Assembly (NCBI GenBank): GCA_034359265.1
Contig: CP136896.1
Span: 9,269,501 to 9,333,500 of the forward strand
Origin: Canna indica
Taxonomy: Eukaryota; Streptophyta; Magnoliopsida; Zingiberales; Cannaceae
Direction of reading: 5' to 3'
Length of the DNA: 64,000 bases
Every line of letters starts with the position of its first letter. Within the stretch, counting starts at the first letter, position 1. The position numbers and the translations under genes were made by a program. Shown here piece by piece: positions 23,690-37,000 of the stretch. The notes beneath the pieces were generated by a model. The model saw only the letters and a program-made list of their open reading frames with translations, ran no database searches and was not told the origin of the DNA.

Positions 23690-24443
23690 CCTGGATGTTT
23701 GGTTTGGTAGTAACATCCCGTTTCTTAATGATGATTCAATTCATCACTTAAGCGGGAAGTCGATTGCCGTATCTTGGTAGTTTATCTGGTTTTTAAGGAA
23801 TGAGTGGTTGCATCAAACGAGACAGCTTTCCCCACAATGCTTAATTAGAAAAATTCTTATATTTCTAAAGGCTCTGAAGGATACCCAAAAGTCTGAGGGT
23901 AACTTAAAGCATAGAACTCCTATGCTTTGTCAATAGTCTCGGCCTCTTTTAAATGTTATTAAAATTAACTGTGATGTCTCGGTTGATAGTAATAATACTG
24001 AAATTGACTTTATTGTAAGAAACCATATGAATGTATGTTTAAACATTGTTTGCAAGATTTTTAATAGTAAAAATAAATTTTAATTGTAAAAAAAGTTTTC
24101 ATCTTTGTTGTGTAGATGAATTACAAAGATGTAATTATTGAATCTGACTCTAAAATCCTAATGAAAGATTTGGCTTAGTGCATCTTCCTGGATTGAAGAA
24201 TTCAAGCCCCTATTCATGATGTTTTTGATATGTTATCAATTTGTAATTATGTACGATTTAAGTTTGTTTATCGCGACTGTAACAAAGCAACTCATTGAAC
24301 TGCAAACTATACTAGATGTTGTGGTTCTTCTCAGGTTTTGTCACTTGTTCGACTACTAAATTAGAATAAATTTTTGTAAGGGATCGTGATGGTCCTGATT
24401 ATCTTAGAGTAATATAAATTATTTTTATTTGCAAAAAAAAATT
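23690..24443 (+). pseudogene. LINE 3' end: RNase H remnant with poly(A) tail
   Basis: Near 23940-23985: P-R-P-L-L-N-V-I-K-I-N-C-D-V-S-V-D (the RNase H 'K-x-N-x-D' start). Near 24125-24165: D-V-I-I-E-S-D-S-K-I-L-M-K-D-L. Near 24265-24300: F-V-Y-R-D-C-N-K-A-T-H. These match the three conserved parts of the plant LINE RNase H domain. It ends in 'tttttatttgcaaaaaaaaa' (24424-24443), a retroposed 3' tail. Stops throughout: dead. Confidence 0.7.
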
Positions 24444-25045
24444 ACTTCCACACTGAAAAATGAACAAAACCAATATTAAGTAAGCGTAAGCAGAATACAT
24501 TTACACAAACAGGACAATATACATTTCAAACCATATACATATTGAATACGCACAAGATGGTATTACCTTTTGAGCTAAGGTACCGTATATATTTGTTACC
24601 AAAAGAATGAAGGACAAAATATTAAATAATTAAAACAAGATCCTTCAGATAAGGAAACGTCTAGTAATAATTTAGAGCCACTTCTTTTCTTTTGAAATTT
24701 AAACCCTTCCTCTAAATGACCGGAGTACCCCCCTCTCGATTCCCTTGTTTCACTTGAAAATCCTCGTTGATGTGAGCGTCATTCGCGAGAAATGAGAAGG
24801 CCAAATCCGTCACTGGAAATCCGCCCCATTTATTGTCCTGTTTCCCGACCCCGCTTTCAAATTTGCTCCGCCTCCGCATTTACTTGGAATCTTCCCCCGG
24901 CGTTTTCCTCCGCGTTTCCCATTTCCTGCGCCGTCTCCCCGCGTTTCCCCCTCGTTCGGAGCGAATCCCAGCGGCGGCGGCCGTCGGCCGAGGGCCTCGA
25001 CGCCGCCTCCCCCTTCTCCTTTTCATTTACTGCCCTCACGGAGTC
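24444..25045 (+). other. 5' flank and probable leader of TPX2
   Basis: From about 24720 the DNA becomes C/T- and G/C-rich, in contrast to the AT-rich surroundings, up to the ATG at 25046. I found no clear TATA box near this region and no perfect mitosis-specific (AACGG) or E2F site. An upstream ATG at 24792 opens a frame to 25331 that overlaps the TPX2 start in another frame. If transcription starts upstream of it, it could reduce translation. Confidence 0.5.
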
Positions 25046-28000
25046 ATGGACGACGACATGGCGGAGGCTGTTGCGGAGGTGTTCGTTTGCTTCGAGGTCG
25101 ATCTGGACTACGAGTTCGACGCACCGAAATTCTTCGACCTTAGCCGGGAGGAGACGGCGGAGGAGGCCCGGGAGGCGGAGCTCTGGTTCAATACTGCCGG
25201 GAGCTATCCTCCCTCTCGTACGTATCGCTATTCGGATTCGGGAAACCCTAGTGGTTCGATCAATATTTCATTTCTTTTTGGCTTTCCGTCAAGTAGGTTT
25301 GCTGCTTGCTCTGGTATTTCTGTTTATGTGAATGTTTTCTCGTCTTCCGTGGAAAGCCAATGATACGATGCTATCTGAATGTTTTTATTCTGCCTCATTT
25401 CTTTCCTCAATCTGAATGTTTTGGTTGGTAAAAATTGGTTTCAGCCGTCAGGGAAGAAGTTCAAGGGATGGAATATCTTGGTAACAAACATCTGGAAATA
25501 AGAAATTGAGTTGTGTGCGTTTCCGTTCAGATAATCAGATGTGCTGACCTAACTTTTCAATGAAAAGATCTTTTTCCGCTGTGATTTAGCTATTATGCTT
25601 AGAACTTTGACTTTGACCTAGTAATCTTTCTGCAAAGGGGATGGTTGTATTAGTCTCATTAGCTTTCCCTGTTCATCCAACAATATTTATTTTCTTCTTC
25701 CTAAACTGGATAAGATAATAGGTGATAGTTTGTTCAATGTGAGTTCAGAAAGATGCATTATGATGGAGAATAACCATGCTGCTATCAGGTGTATCTTGAA
25801 CAAGTAGATTTGTGATTGATTGGAAATTAATTAGCATTACATGAATAATGTCTTTGGCCTTGTTTGTTAGCAGTTGGGTTGGAAGTGAAACGATCAGTTG
25901 AACCTTTGCTGTATTTTCTTATATTGTCAGATTTTTTGCTATAACCATTGAAGTTTTGATAGTTTAGTCGTGCTAGTCTTCCAAACTCTATGACAACTGT
26001 AATTGCATAACCTTCACTTTCAGACTTTCAGTGTGTTTGCTGCTTGCACCTTCTTCTAATAAAAAATGTACTATTCTGTTAGGAGATTTTGCATTTTGAA
26101 TCTCAGCATGTTGTAACATTTTGGTCTTTATAGTTTACTTGATGAAGATGAATTGCTGCTAAGTCATCACCAAGTCCTAAAAACATCATTAGTTCTTCTG
26201 TTTGTATGATGTAATTAATTGCTATAAAATGTATGCTGTTTACTTTTCAAGAGAGTCACACGCAATAAACTTGTCTTAAATTTTGTATTTATCTTTCTTT
26301 TTCTTAATACTTAGAAATTATGATGTTTGACTTATTGTTCTATTTTTTCCTCCTAAGCTCTGATAGCAAAGTTAATTTTTGGAAAAGATGTCCAAGTAGC
26401 AAGTGCAAGTACTGTTTCTAATATCAAAGATTTGGAGTACAAAATTCCTCATGCTGATTCTGCTGCCCCGGAATTCTCCATTGTTTCTGACATCGGTGCA
26501 GGTATTTCCTACATAGATACTTGTAGCTAAAACTTTGTAAGTATTCAAATTTTCCTTCTCTTGGATGATTGTGCTTTCATTACTTTCTTTTATACTACTT
26601 GAATCACTTTAAACAAAGCTTTGAGGATACTAGATAGATGTAACTATTTCTCTAGTACAGTAATAGAAACTGAATATAAGTAGTTATACCCACCTGAATA
26701 CTAATGATGAATATGCCAAGAAGTTGATACTGTAATATAGCTTAGTCAATAAGTTCTAATTCATAAGTTGTTTGGCACTTGTTTTAAGATGAATAAAGAG
26801 ATAATACTTGTAACTTGTAAAGGAGTATACTGATTGGTCTATGATAATAAGTTGGGTAGACCAATAATGAGTAGGATAGTTGGATAATGCTTTAATAGAG
26901 TTTAGTCAATAGTCCTAAATCATAAGTGTTAAGAAATTAGTGGGCCTAACTCACCCCAAAAGCTAGCTCAAGGGAGTAGGATTGCCCAATTCTATTTAAA
27001 GGCTATCTAGACCACAACCTCAACCAATATGGGACTTTAACACACCCACTCATGCCCATAATCCACATCTAGAGCGTGAAGTTCTGCAGGTGGCCCTGTT
27101 AAGAAATTAGTGGGCCTAACTCACCCCAAAAGCTAGCTCAAGGGAGGAGGATTGCCCAATCTGTTTAAAGGCTATCTAGACCACAACCTCAACCAATGTG
27201 AGACTTTAACAATAAGTTTTAAGGACTTGTTTTAAGATGAATAAAGAGATAGTACTTCTAACTTGTAAAGGAGTATACTGATTGGTCTCATGATAATAAG
27301 TTGGGTGCATATCATTCATTTTCTTTGCATTTCTTTTTGTTAATGCAATAGTTGGATTACAAATCATAGAGTTAAATCCCACTTGCAAGCCACATGCTAC
27401 TTGATGGCTTATGTGCTTCATATTGCAAGCTTGGTTTGAAGTACTGCTCCCTGCAGTACCATTTTGACAGAATACCAGTATATTTGAATCCTGTACTCAT
27501 GAAGCCGTTTTTGGGTTATGTTTCGTTTCTTTTCCTTCATGTTGTAAACAATTTTAAACATCAGTGGTGACATTTGCATTCTTCAAGTTTGATCTTTTTT
27601 TTTCCTTCCCCTTCTTCTCATTTATTATGATTTTTATTGTAGCAAAATTTGCAGTATGATATGGGTACATTATGGTACCTTACCAGTCTGCTTGGATTTT
27701 GAGACCACACCTACATTATGGTACCACATCTAGATTGATACTTCAGACCTCAATTGCAAGCATGCGCAGAATCTTTGACAAAATCATAGAGAAATATATT
27801 TAAATGAGAAAATGATTTAGAAAGATAATGACATTCTGAGAAGCCCATACAGAATCTAAGGGAATAAATAAAAACATGACGAAATATATTGTGAAGTTGG
27901 ATTTATAAAGAGAATAAAAGTCAAAGCCTGATTGAAAATTATGCAATCATGAAATGTTATATCTGCTTATACTTTCTCCTTTTGTGATGGAATCTTGACT

Positions 28001-31000
28001 ATGTTTAAAGATGTAATCTTGATTGGTGAATTTTAAAATATACTTCACAATTTTTGTTAGGATCTAGATGGGTGAAGTTTAAATATACTTCTCAAAATTT
28101 GTTGGAATCTTGACTGTGCCTAAACTTGTAATGTCTATCTATCTGGAAGTATAAGTTATTTGATTTTTTTTATTTAAAACTAAGCATATTGAAAACTCTA
28201 ACTAAATGCATTGCTTCATTTGGGTTTTCAGTTAAATGGGTTTATTTGAATAATTCAAGTTTTCGTTTTAATTAGTTCATTTAACATGTCCATGCTTCCA
28301 TTATTTTTAGACTTATATCTCAAAGCTCTTTTTAAGATGTTATACTCTTTTTTTCTTTTTTTCCATAGGATGTACATTCAACAGTTCAATGCTGCAAGGT
28401 GTATCAAAAGTTGACAATAAACCTACTCTTAGGAATCCTTCCTCAAAAAGATCAACTTTGATGAAGCCTACTGCGAGTCAATTGGCCAAACAAAACCGTA
28501 CTCATGAAGTGAATTCGATCAGAAGGTATGCGTGTGTACCAATATTTGCATGTCAATTTGTTTCATTCTACACCATCAAAGGATAACTGGAGAACTCACA
28601 TTGAAATAGAAAGCAATGTTAAGTAAAATATTCTTCTTCCATATTAGATAAAATCTTTTCCTTCCTCTCTTTTCATCGCGAATTGCTGTATCCAATATAT
28701 TCAGTATTTTGTGACTATTTTTTGATGTTTGTTGTTTTCTTAGGTTCCGGAAGCAATTAGATGCTAGAAAGGAACAAAAATCTGAAGCAAATGATTTTGC
28801 TCATCAAGCTCCCAAAAGGCAGAGATTGGAAAGCGGCCATTGTTGCAAGGTGCAGCACTCTTTTCATTTAGTGAACTACAAATTCATCATTATCAAACTT
28901 TCATGTAGTCTTAGCAACCATCCACATCATACCAAATATAATATTGGAATTTGCAGTAACTTTTATTTTTTCACTTGTACTTAGGTTATATGTTGGGCTT
29001 CTTAGGAACACATGAATATTGCTGAAGATATTGGTCTTTATTTGTTTATATTAGCAAAGTGGATGCAAATGTTCTTGGCATATCAATATTGGAATCTGTA
29101 TGTTGCTGTCTGCAACTTTGAAGGAAATTAGGTGTCAGTTGAAGTTATACTTTATAAAACGTGACCATGAGATTTTCTCTTGCAACTGCACCTCAAATAG
29201 TTCTTGCTTTAGTTGTAGAATGTAGAGCTTTTTTGGCCGCTGGTGTTCTCTCTAAAACTTTTCCAAATATCATTCCAACAAATATATTATCAGGATAACC
29301 CTATATGAAAAAATGCTTTGTCTTAAAACATTGTTATCCTAAGTAGCACAATATAGTACTGTTTTGAATCATATCATTGTTGTAAAATTATCTAAAAGAG
29401 CAATGTCAAACTTAGATGAATAAACTAAATTCATGAAATCAAATTTGAGGTCTATTTGCATGCGGTTAAGGATACAACTAGATATATCAATATATAGATA
29501 CCAAAATTTTCCATCTATTGAAGATTAGATTAAAATTAGTGGATGGTAATTTTCTATTAATAACAGCTTCAAGCGGAAGAGCTGCTGCATGCACCTCGAA
29601 TATATTTTTGACGTATTTAAAAGCTGTCTTGTTAATGTAAGTTTTTCTAGAAGGTAAAAAAGTCATCCATAGAAAAAAACCAACACAAGGTTTCTGTGAC
29701 CCATTAGTCAATCATTAGGTAATAAACTACTTTGGTGATCGCTAAATCATTCTTTTAGATGTAAAGTTTAGGAATGCAGTTGACATGGGAAGACTCAATT
29801 GAAGGGAAAATAAAAAAGTGTATAAAAGTTCAAATCGTTAGGAGGATCATTTATGGAAAGTTGGAGGATCATATACATGAAAACTTTTCACGAGGGTTAG
29901 AAAATATACCATATACCTAAGTTAGGATCCTCTCTAAAGTAGTTCACACTCCACAGGAGTATGATGATCATGGAGATCCTTCTTTGTGCTAGCAAATTTG
30001 AATCTTGAGATAGAAGCAATATATGGACAATCTTCTTGTGGCTTATTCATAGGTCATTACCAAGGAACTTTTCTCTACACCTTGCTTTGCAAAGTCAGTC
30101 TTAAAGGTTTGACAACACTTCAAATCTAAGGAGCGGAACTAGTGAAGCTTGACCAACCAATGGTGAAGAGGTTGGTAGCCAAAAAGAAGGAAGAAATATC
30201 TTAATTATTAGGTGGTAGTGGTGGAGAAACACACATGTCTATATATATAGACCGGAAGTGAAGAAGGAACAATGGAGATGATCTCCTTTGTTTAATGGAT
30301 ATCGGAAACACACACATAATTATATATATCTATGTAACTCACCCAATTTATAGGTAAAATTTTGTTTTTGTTTTGTTTTGGTTGAAACATTCAAAGGTGT
30401 GTTGGATTTATTTTAATGCTCGTCAGGAATTTGAGAAGTGAGTTATTTTTATTTATTTGCTTATTTTATCTCTATGATATGGATATCAGTTTTACAAAGC
30501 CTCACTTCATTAAACAAACTCACTTAAATTGAACTAAATCTTATCTAATTCAAGCCATCTTTTAATAATTTCAATATAATTATGACTTATTTAATTGGTT
30601 TATCTAAATCATTATTCAAATAAGTGATCTATCTAAACTATTATTCAATAAGCATATCAAGGATTCTGTACTACAATAAATTCCTTAATTGTTCAATTGG
30701 AATCATTCTCATGGATCCAGATTTCTTATGAATCATGGTTGGCGTCTATATGTCGTGAAGAACTTGGTGATGATCTTAATTATGTTTTTGTTAGACCAAC
30801 TAATTAATCTATAATTATTATTGTTATTATTAAGTGTTGGCTTTAGTTAAATAAGTTTTAATTCAATTTAAGGGTTTAGTTTAATCAAGTGAACTTGATA
30901 AAACTAACATTTTATTTGCAGAAACAATGACTACAGAAGACAGAATTAATTCTCTTCTCATTTTGATGAGATTTAAGATATACGGAACACACATTTGAGT

Positions 31001-34000
31001 GTTTTGACCAAATTTTTTTAAAAAAAGACAACTTCCCTAGTTTTTGGTTGACTTTTAGATATATATGTTTTCCATGGTCAACAAATAAGAGGTGATTTAT
31101 CTTAATTATTTCTTCTTGGCATCCGCCAAATTCAATACATATATGTTTTTTTGTTTCTCCACTACCACCACCTTATGATTTGTATATCTCATCTTTCCTT
31201 CTTAGCTGCCAACCTTAGCTCGTTTGGTTTCTTAATTTGGAACTTTACCAAAACTTGAAGATTGACTTTGCAAGGTGGGAGAAAAAAATCCTAGGTGATG
31301 ACTTAGGGATAAGATGCAAGAAGATTCTACATTCTTCTAAAATGAGCTTGTTCTTTCGTTAGCACAAAGAACAATCACAGTGATTGTCCTTGTGTGGACT
31401 AATTTTGGATGCTTGATATGTTTTTTAACCTTTCCCGAAGAAAAGTTTTCATGTAATTGTTTTTCTGTATCCTCTCAATGTTTTGGGTTTTTATAAAGTT
31501 TATTATTTTCCCTTCCTCTGTTTTTTTTTCTATGTCAATGGCATACCTAAACTTTATAGAAAAATCTTTGTTCTACTTAAATTTTAGATGTTGAGCTAGG
31601 GATTGCTGAAGAGTGAAATTATATTTGTTACCTTCAACTGGTCATGCTCTTCTTATATGTCTTTGTTGAGAGGAAACCATGAGCAATCTTATCACCACAT
31701 CTCTGGAGAAGCCTTACTACATGATGCTTCTGTGGTCTTTGAAGTATACTGGTGGCTCATGGTTTGTGCTGACATAAGCAATTTACTTTTTTTTGCTAAA
31801 AAATAAATAATTATGAAATCAAGAATTTTTTGTGTTTTACTTTCTTACAATGTTTTCTTTTTGTCATTTTTGTTATAGGTCTCAGTTTAGTTCCTCTATA
31901 TAGGTCTTATCTGGAAGGTTTATGAAATTTGATACTGACTGCAGATGCAGGTAACTGGCATAAAGCCGCAAATTGACTTATTTCACAAAATCCCAGAAAA
32001 GGTAATTCTTTTACTGATAAGTATGATATGGTCCTTCAAGCAAAGATGATTTGATGTCTGTCTTTATTGTGATTTCTTATTATGCTTTACTTTAATTAGT
32101 TAAAGATTGCTTTTTTGCATAAGCAAAAGCAATGTTTTCTTAAGTACTAGACTACAAGCTGCAAAACTAGCTGACAGACTTAAATATAATAGCACTATCA
32201 TTGTCTTCTCATTCAGTTACTTTATGCTACTTTTAAGTATCGAACATTCTGAGCATTAATGTCTAATCTGTACTTATCAGCAACAAGTTGATACCAAGAA
32301 AAGTAGGTTTGCTGATGTGAATAATCAGCTTCCTAGATTGAGGCTTACAATACCAAGGGAACCTGAACTGAAAACTGCAAAAAGGGCTGTTAATTTGAGA
32401 GCTCAACAACAAAGGTAATTTTTTCCCAATGTATTCCATTATATTATTTACTTCTCAAGTAGAATATTTATTTATTTACTTACTGTACACTGCAAATTAG
32501 GATGGATGATGCTAGAAGTCTTGTAGGAGTGGCACAAACTACTTCCACATTCAAAGCACTCCCTTTAAATAGAAAAGTAAGTGGCCTAACATTGTTAAAC
32601 TGTTGGGTAAATGAAATAGCTAGTCATGGACTTTGTATTTATTTGCAGATTCTTGAGGGTCCATCTCTGCCCATTCCTCAAAAGAGTACTCCTAGGTTGC
32701 CCAAATTTAAAGTACGCTCTAGGAATTCTAATTTCTCCAACTACTAAAATTTATCATATGTTTTGGAGTTTATTTGCTGTTCACACTTGATTTATCAGAA
32801 TCTAACTCTTTATGATATTCTTTGGCTTTGATTGCTTTTTAGGAATTCAATTTTAGGACTCATGACAGAGCTCAACTACATAGCACAGCAGCATCCTCAG
32901 TGGTTGGTCTCATTGATTTCAATTTTGCTCATTTTAGGGCTCACTACTCTTGTGTAAACATCATAATAGTACTGACCAGTTTTAGTTTTAGCTATTGTAG
33001 CTTCAGATATTTTATACTCTATTTGATGATTACAATCTTAACCATATGATATCACAATAATCTTAAGTCAAAATATTGAATGTGCAAATATTGCAGAATA
33101 CAGACCGTCGTATTCCTAAGACAATAGATGATGCAAAAAATACAGTACAATTTCTACATGAGAGCTCAAGTCACCACCAAATGCAAGAGTTAGTACTTTT
33201 CCTTTATTTCTCTGCCTATATTCCTTGGGTAGATTCATAAATTACTGATTTTTGTGTCGCTCGAAATAATGCCACTGTTTTGTTTAAACATATATTGCAT
33301 TATGAGCTAATGGTTAGCAATTTGCTATAAGCTTTTTTGCTTGTCATATCCAAGCTAGACGTTAGTTCACCTTGTGATATTGGTGTATCAGGCTGATGTT
33401 TGTATGTTTAATGTGCTACAACACATATGTGGAAATTATGTTCAGTAAACATTTAACAAGCATAATGATGCCTTTATATTCGTAAGCGTAGGTTTTATAC
33501 CATTACTGTCTTTTGGTATTTTGGTCAACTAGGTGTTCTTTACATCAGTGTTCAAAAAACTCGAGTCAGTTTAGTTTATTAGATTCTATAACAAAATTAG
33601 CATTTCCAACGACAGTCAGGTTTAAGTTATTTATAAGTTCAAACAGTTCATACAATATAACAATATTAAAATGAAAATTCTAAGAATAACTTAAAATAGA
33701 AAGAGGACCGTATCTTTTGTTGAGAATACTAGTGAGTCATTCAATATGATTTCGTATTATTACTTTAACTTTTTTTGTACATAATTGGGTTTTCATATGT
33801 GTTATTTTAGTTTTATTATGTTGATATGGTATATATTATACCCTTTATAGTGCAACTAACCTAATTTTTTTTCCTCTTCTCATCTCAAATTTGTATGAGA
33901 GTCACATTAAACACTACCCTCTGCCCATTTCTTCTTTCTCCTCTTCTTCCTCTTTTCTCTCTATTGTCATTGTCTTTGCCATTTCAGCTCCAACATGTGC

Positions 34001-37000
34001 ATCTTTTCGAGCGGTGCACTGTGTTAGTCATCAAGTCAAGTGGTGCTCCTTGCTCCACTCATTGACAAGGGTAGAGAGAAGAAAGAGGGGAAAATATCTT
34101 TTCATCTTAGCTGCTTCCATACTTACTCCAAATAAATCTAACTTTAGTACGTCATCTGCTGCCATACTTTTTGCATATAACTTCTCTCATCATGTTGAGG
34201 GTACCAGTGTGATTGTAGATGAAACACCAACAGCATAGGTTGCTCTTTCCAAAGTCTTACATTGGGTAGCTTTCCTATATCCTTCAACATCAAATGGATA
34301 TAAGTATATAACGAGTTGCACAATAAATCCAATGTAGATGCTTTCTCTTTGCTTGTAACAACATCTCTAATGTGAAAATAAGTAAAATATTTAGTATATA
34401 ATAAGTCAAACATACCAAAAATAAATAGTTTTATTTAATAAATAGCAAAAATTTAGAAGTAAACAGTAAATACTTATTTACTAACACATAATTGCTCTAT
34501 TTTCAGTGATGACTCATTGGCTTGTACAATATTCGTCTCACCGATTTTTCCACAAAATTATCAAGTAACTCAATTATCTTCTCTCCTGACTTTATAAAAT
34601 AGGAATGCATCAATAGGCTCCACAAACATTGTTTCTAAAGAACAACTCACAAAAAAAATAATTCTTTGCCTTTTATCAGTCCATGCATCTGACATAATTA
34701 AACACCTGTGTTTTGCCCATGCATCCTTGTGACCTTGCATTAAATCTTTTGTATACTCAAGTTTCTTCTCGAGTAATAGAACTTTAACTTCAAGGTAACT
34801 TGAAGCCTTAAAGTTTGATCCATACCTTTCAATAGCTTCAATCATGCATTTGAAACTGTTCAATTGAGCAGCACTAGAAGAAATTCCAGCTTGATAAAAG
34901 AAGGGAGCTGTATATTGAATTTTCTTAGCTCTAGCTTCTTTATCACAAGCATCATTAATGCTTGTGTGCTAATTTTCCTCTACTTTGAATTTTTTTCTTT
35001 ATACAATGAGACAAAAACAAATCCATTGGTCCCTTCTTTATTGATGAACTTGTTATTGCTCATTGGTTCTTTCCCTTTTCTACAAATTCTCTTTGTTTGA
35101 TGATTCAACTCTTCTTCCTCTTTTTCATCATTTCAGAACATTTGAGAACATGTTCAGAATCCAAAAACCGGAAATGCTCATTGTTAAAGTCCCACATTGC
35201 TTAAGGATATGGTTAGGATATGGTCAAGAATCAAGATAGCCTTTAAATAGCTTGGGCAGTCCTCTCCCCTTGAGCTAGCTGAGCTAGCTTTTGGAGTGAA
35301 GTTAGGCCTTTAATTTCTTAACATGGTATGATATTGTACCACCCGCAGTCCTAACAAACTCCACACTCGACATGTCCAATCCTAGGCGTGAGAGGTGTGT
35401 TGAAGTCTCATATTGCTTAAGGATATGGTCAAGATAGCCTTTAAATAGCTTGGGCAGTCCTCCCTCCTTGAGCTAGCTTTTGGTGTGGAGTTAGGCCTAC
35501 AAATTTCATAACACTCATTATTCCATGTTCTAATTTCAGAACATGTTCAGAACCTCAGATTATCATAACAGATTTTAAAGTTCAAAGTTTGAACATGTTC
35601 AGATAACAATACATGCTCATGTTCAAATTTCATGAAAGTATGAAAGAGAACATGTTCAGAAATCATGAAACAGAACATGAACATGCTTATAAATCAGAAG
35701 ATGAACATTATCAACATGTTCTGATTTCTGAGCATAAATTAACATGGTCTGGTTTCAGAAAAGATCAACATTGTTCTGATTTCTGAACATCAACGTGTTA
35801 TGAATCTTTTGTTTTCAAGAGAATTAGAAAAAAAGTGTAACAAGAGAATTAATAAGAGAAAAATATGAAAAAGAGGAGAAAATGATGTTGAATTATTACT
35901 TTAGTAATGATTGGATTGATTGCCGCCGGAATGGGATGTGCTAGTGTTGGAGAAATGCGAGGAAGTTAGCAGAGGAAGGATGTGAGGAAGGTGCCAGAGG
36001 AAGGAAGAAGTCCAACTGTCGGGTTCTAGGGAAAAATATTTGAGGATTTTTGTATACAAGTGTTTTGCAAAAAGATGGAATCGTGCAGTCCCTTTTTTGT
36101 GTATGTTTATTAATAAAGATTAAACGTTATATATGTAATGGTGAAACATATCAAAAAAAGGTCCTTGGTCCAATAGTGGGATCTCTATTGGTCTCCCAAA
36201 CTCAGGTTTCAAATCCTGACTTATCTATTTTTTAATATTGGGCGTCACCTTGGAACAGTGTAGCACTCCAAAGAAAGTGATGCCTAGGCGAGGCCTGAGC
36301 GCTCATAGCCTCATACCATGGTAAAGCAGGCGACTTCAATTGGGTGCCTTTTTTTTCTTGGGGTCCCACTTTGTTTTAAGGCGGCACCCAATATAAAAAG
36401 AAAAGGAAGGCAGGACTTGAACCTTGGCCCTTTGGTCGGCTAATAGTGGTTCCACCATTGGGCAGAGTCATTTATTTTGGTTAAGTTTTATAGTTCAAAT
36501 ATGATATTTAGTATTTATCAATCATTATACAAAAAATTATAAATTGGGACAGCAGACTCATTCTTTTTACACAACTATTAAAATTTGATAGTTGGGCTTC
36601 TTCCTTGCTCCTGTCACCTTCTTTATCGTATGCTTTCTTTCTCTTACCACCTTCTTCCTCGCGTTTCTCCGGCACCGGCGCATCCAATTTTGACAACAAG
36701 CAATCCAATCATTAATCATGTGACGATATCGTTACTCCTATTCTTTTTATATGATCATGTGATTTCTGAGTATGTTTTGATATTTTCTGAACATGTTGAA
36801 GTCTATGCCTTGATTTCTGAACATGTTCAGACTTCATAACATGTTCAAGAATCACTGAACATCAGATACGTTGGATAACATGTTCTTATTCCTTAACATT
36901 ATTTTGATATTATTGTGATACTGCTTGTAGATTTATCATTTAATAATATATATCTTAGCTAGCTATGTATACATATGAGCGCCTCGATTTGCTCGAGTGA

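Larger units (their letters stand above)
35140..36900. repeat. Cluster of palindromic GAACATGTTC motifs
   Basis: Exact GAACATGTTC occurs at 35146, 35539, 35591, 35648 and 36819, with many one-off variants (such as aacatgttctg near 35716, gaacatgttg near 36789, aacatgttcaag near 36838). The motif is its own reverse complement. The density far exceeds chance for a 10-mer in 1.8 kb. The likely origin is a subterminal repeat array of a DNA transposon, perhaps the adjacent hAT; this is inference. Confidence 0.7.

Noticed and set aside
24857..25039. Minus-strand frame opposite the TPX2 leader
   Set aside because: A shadow of GC-rich DNA at the 5' end of TPX2, with no domain of its own.
35340..35400. 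Cassandra-type 5S RNA in the TRIM
   Set aside because: The flanking LTR words recalled Cassandra, but neither LTR contains a 5S rRNA sequence.
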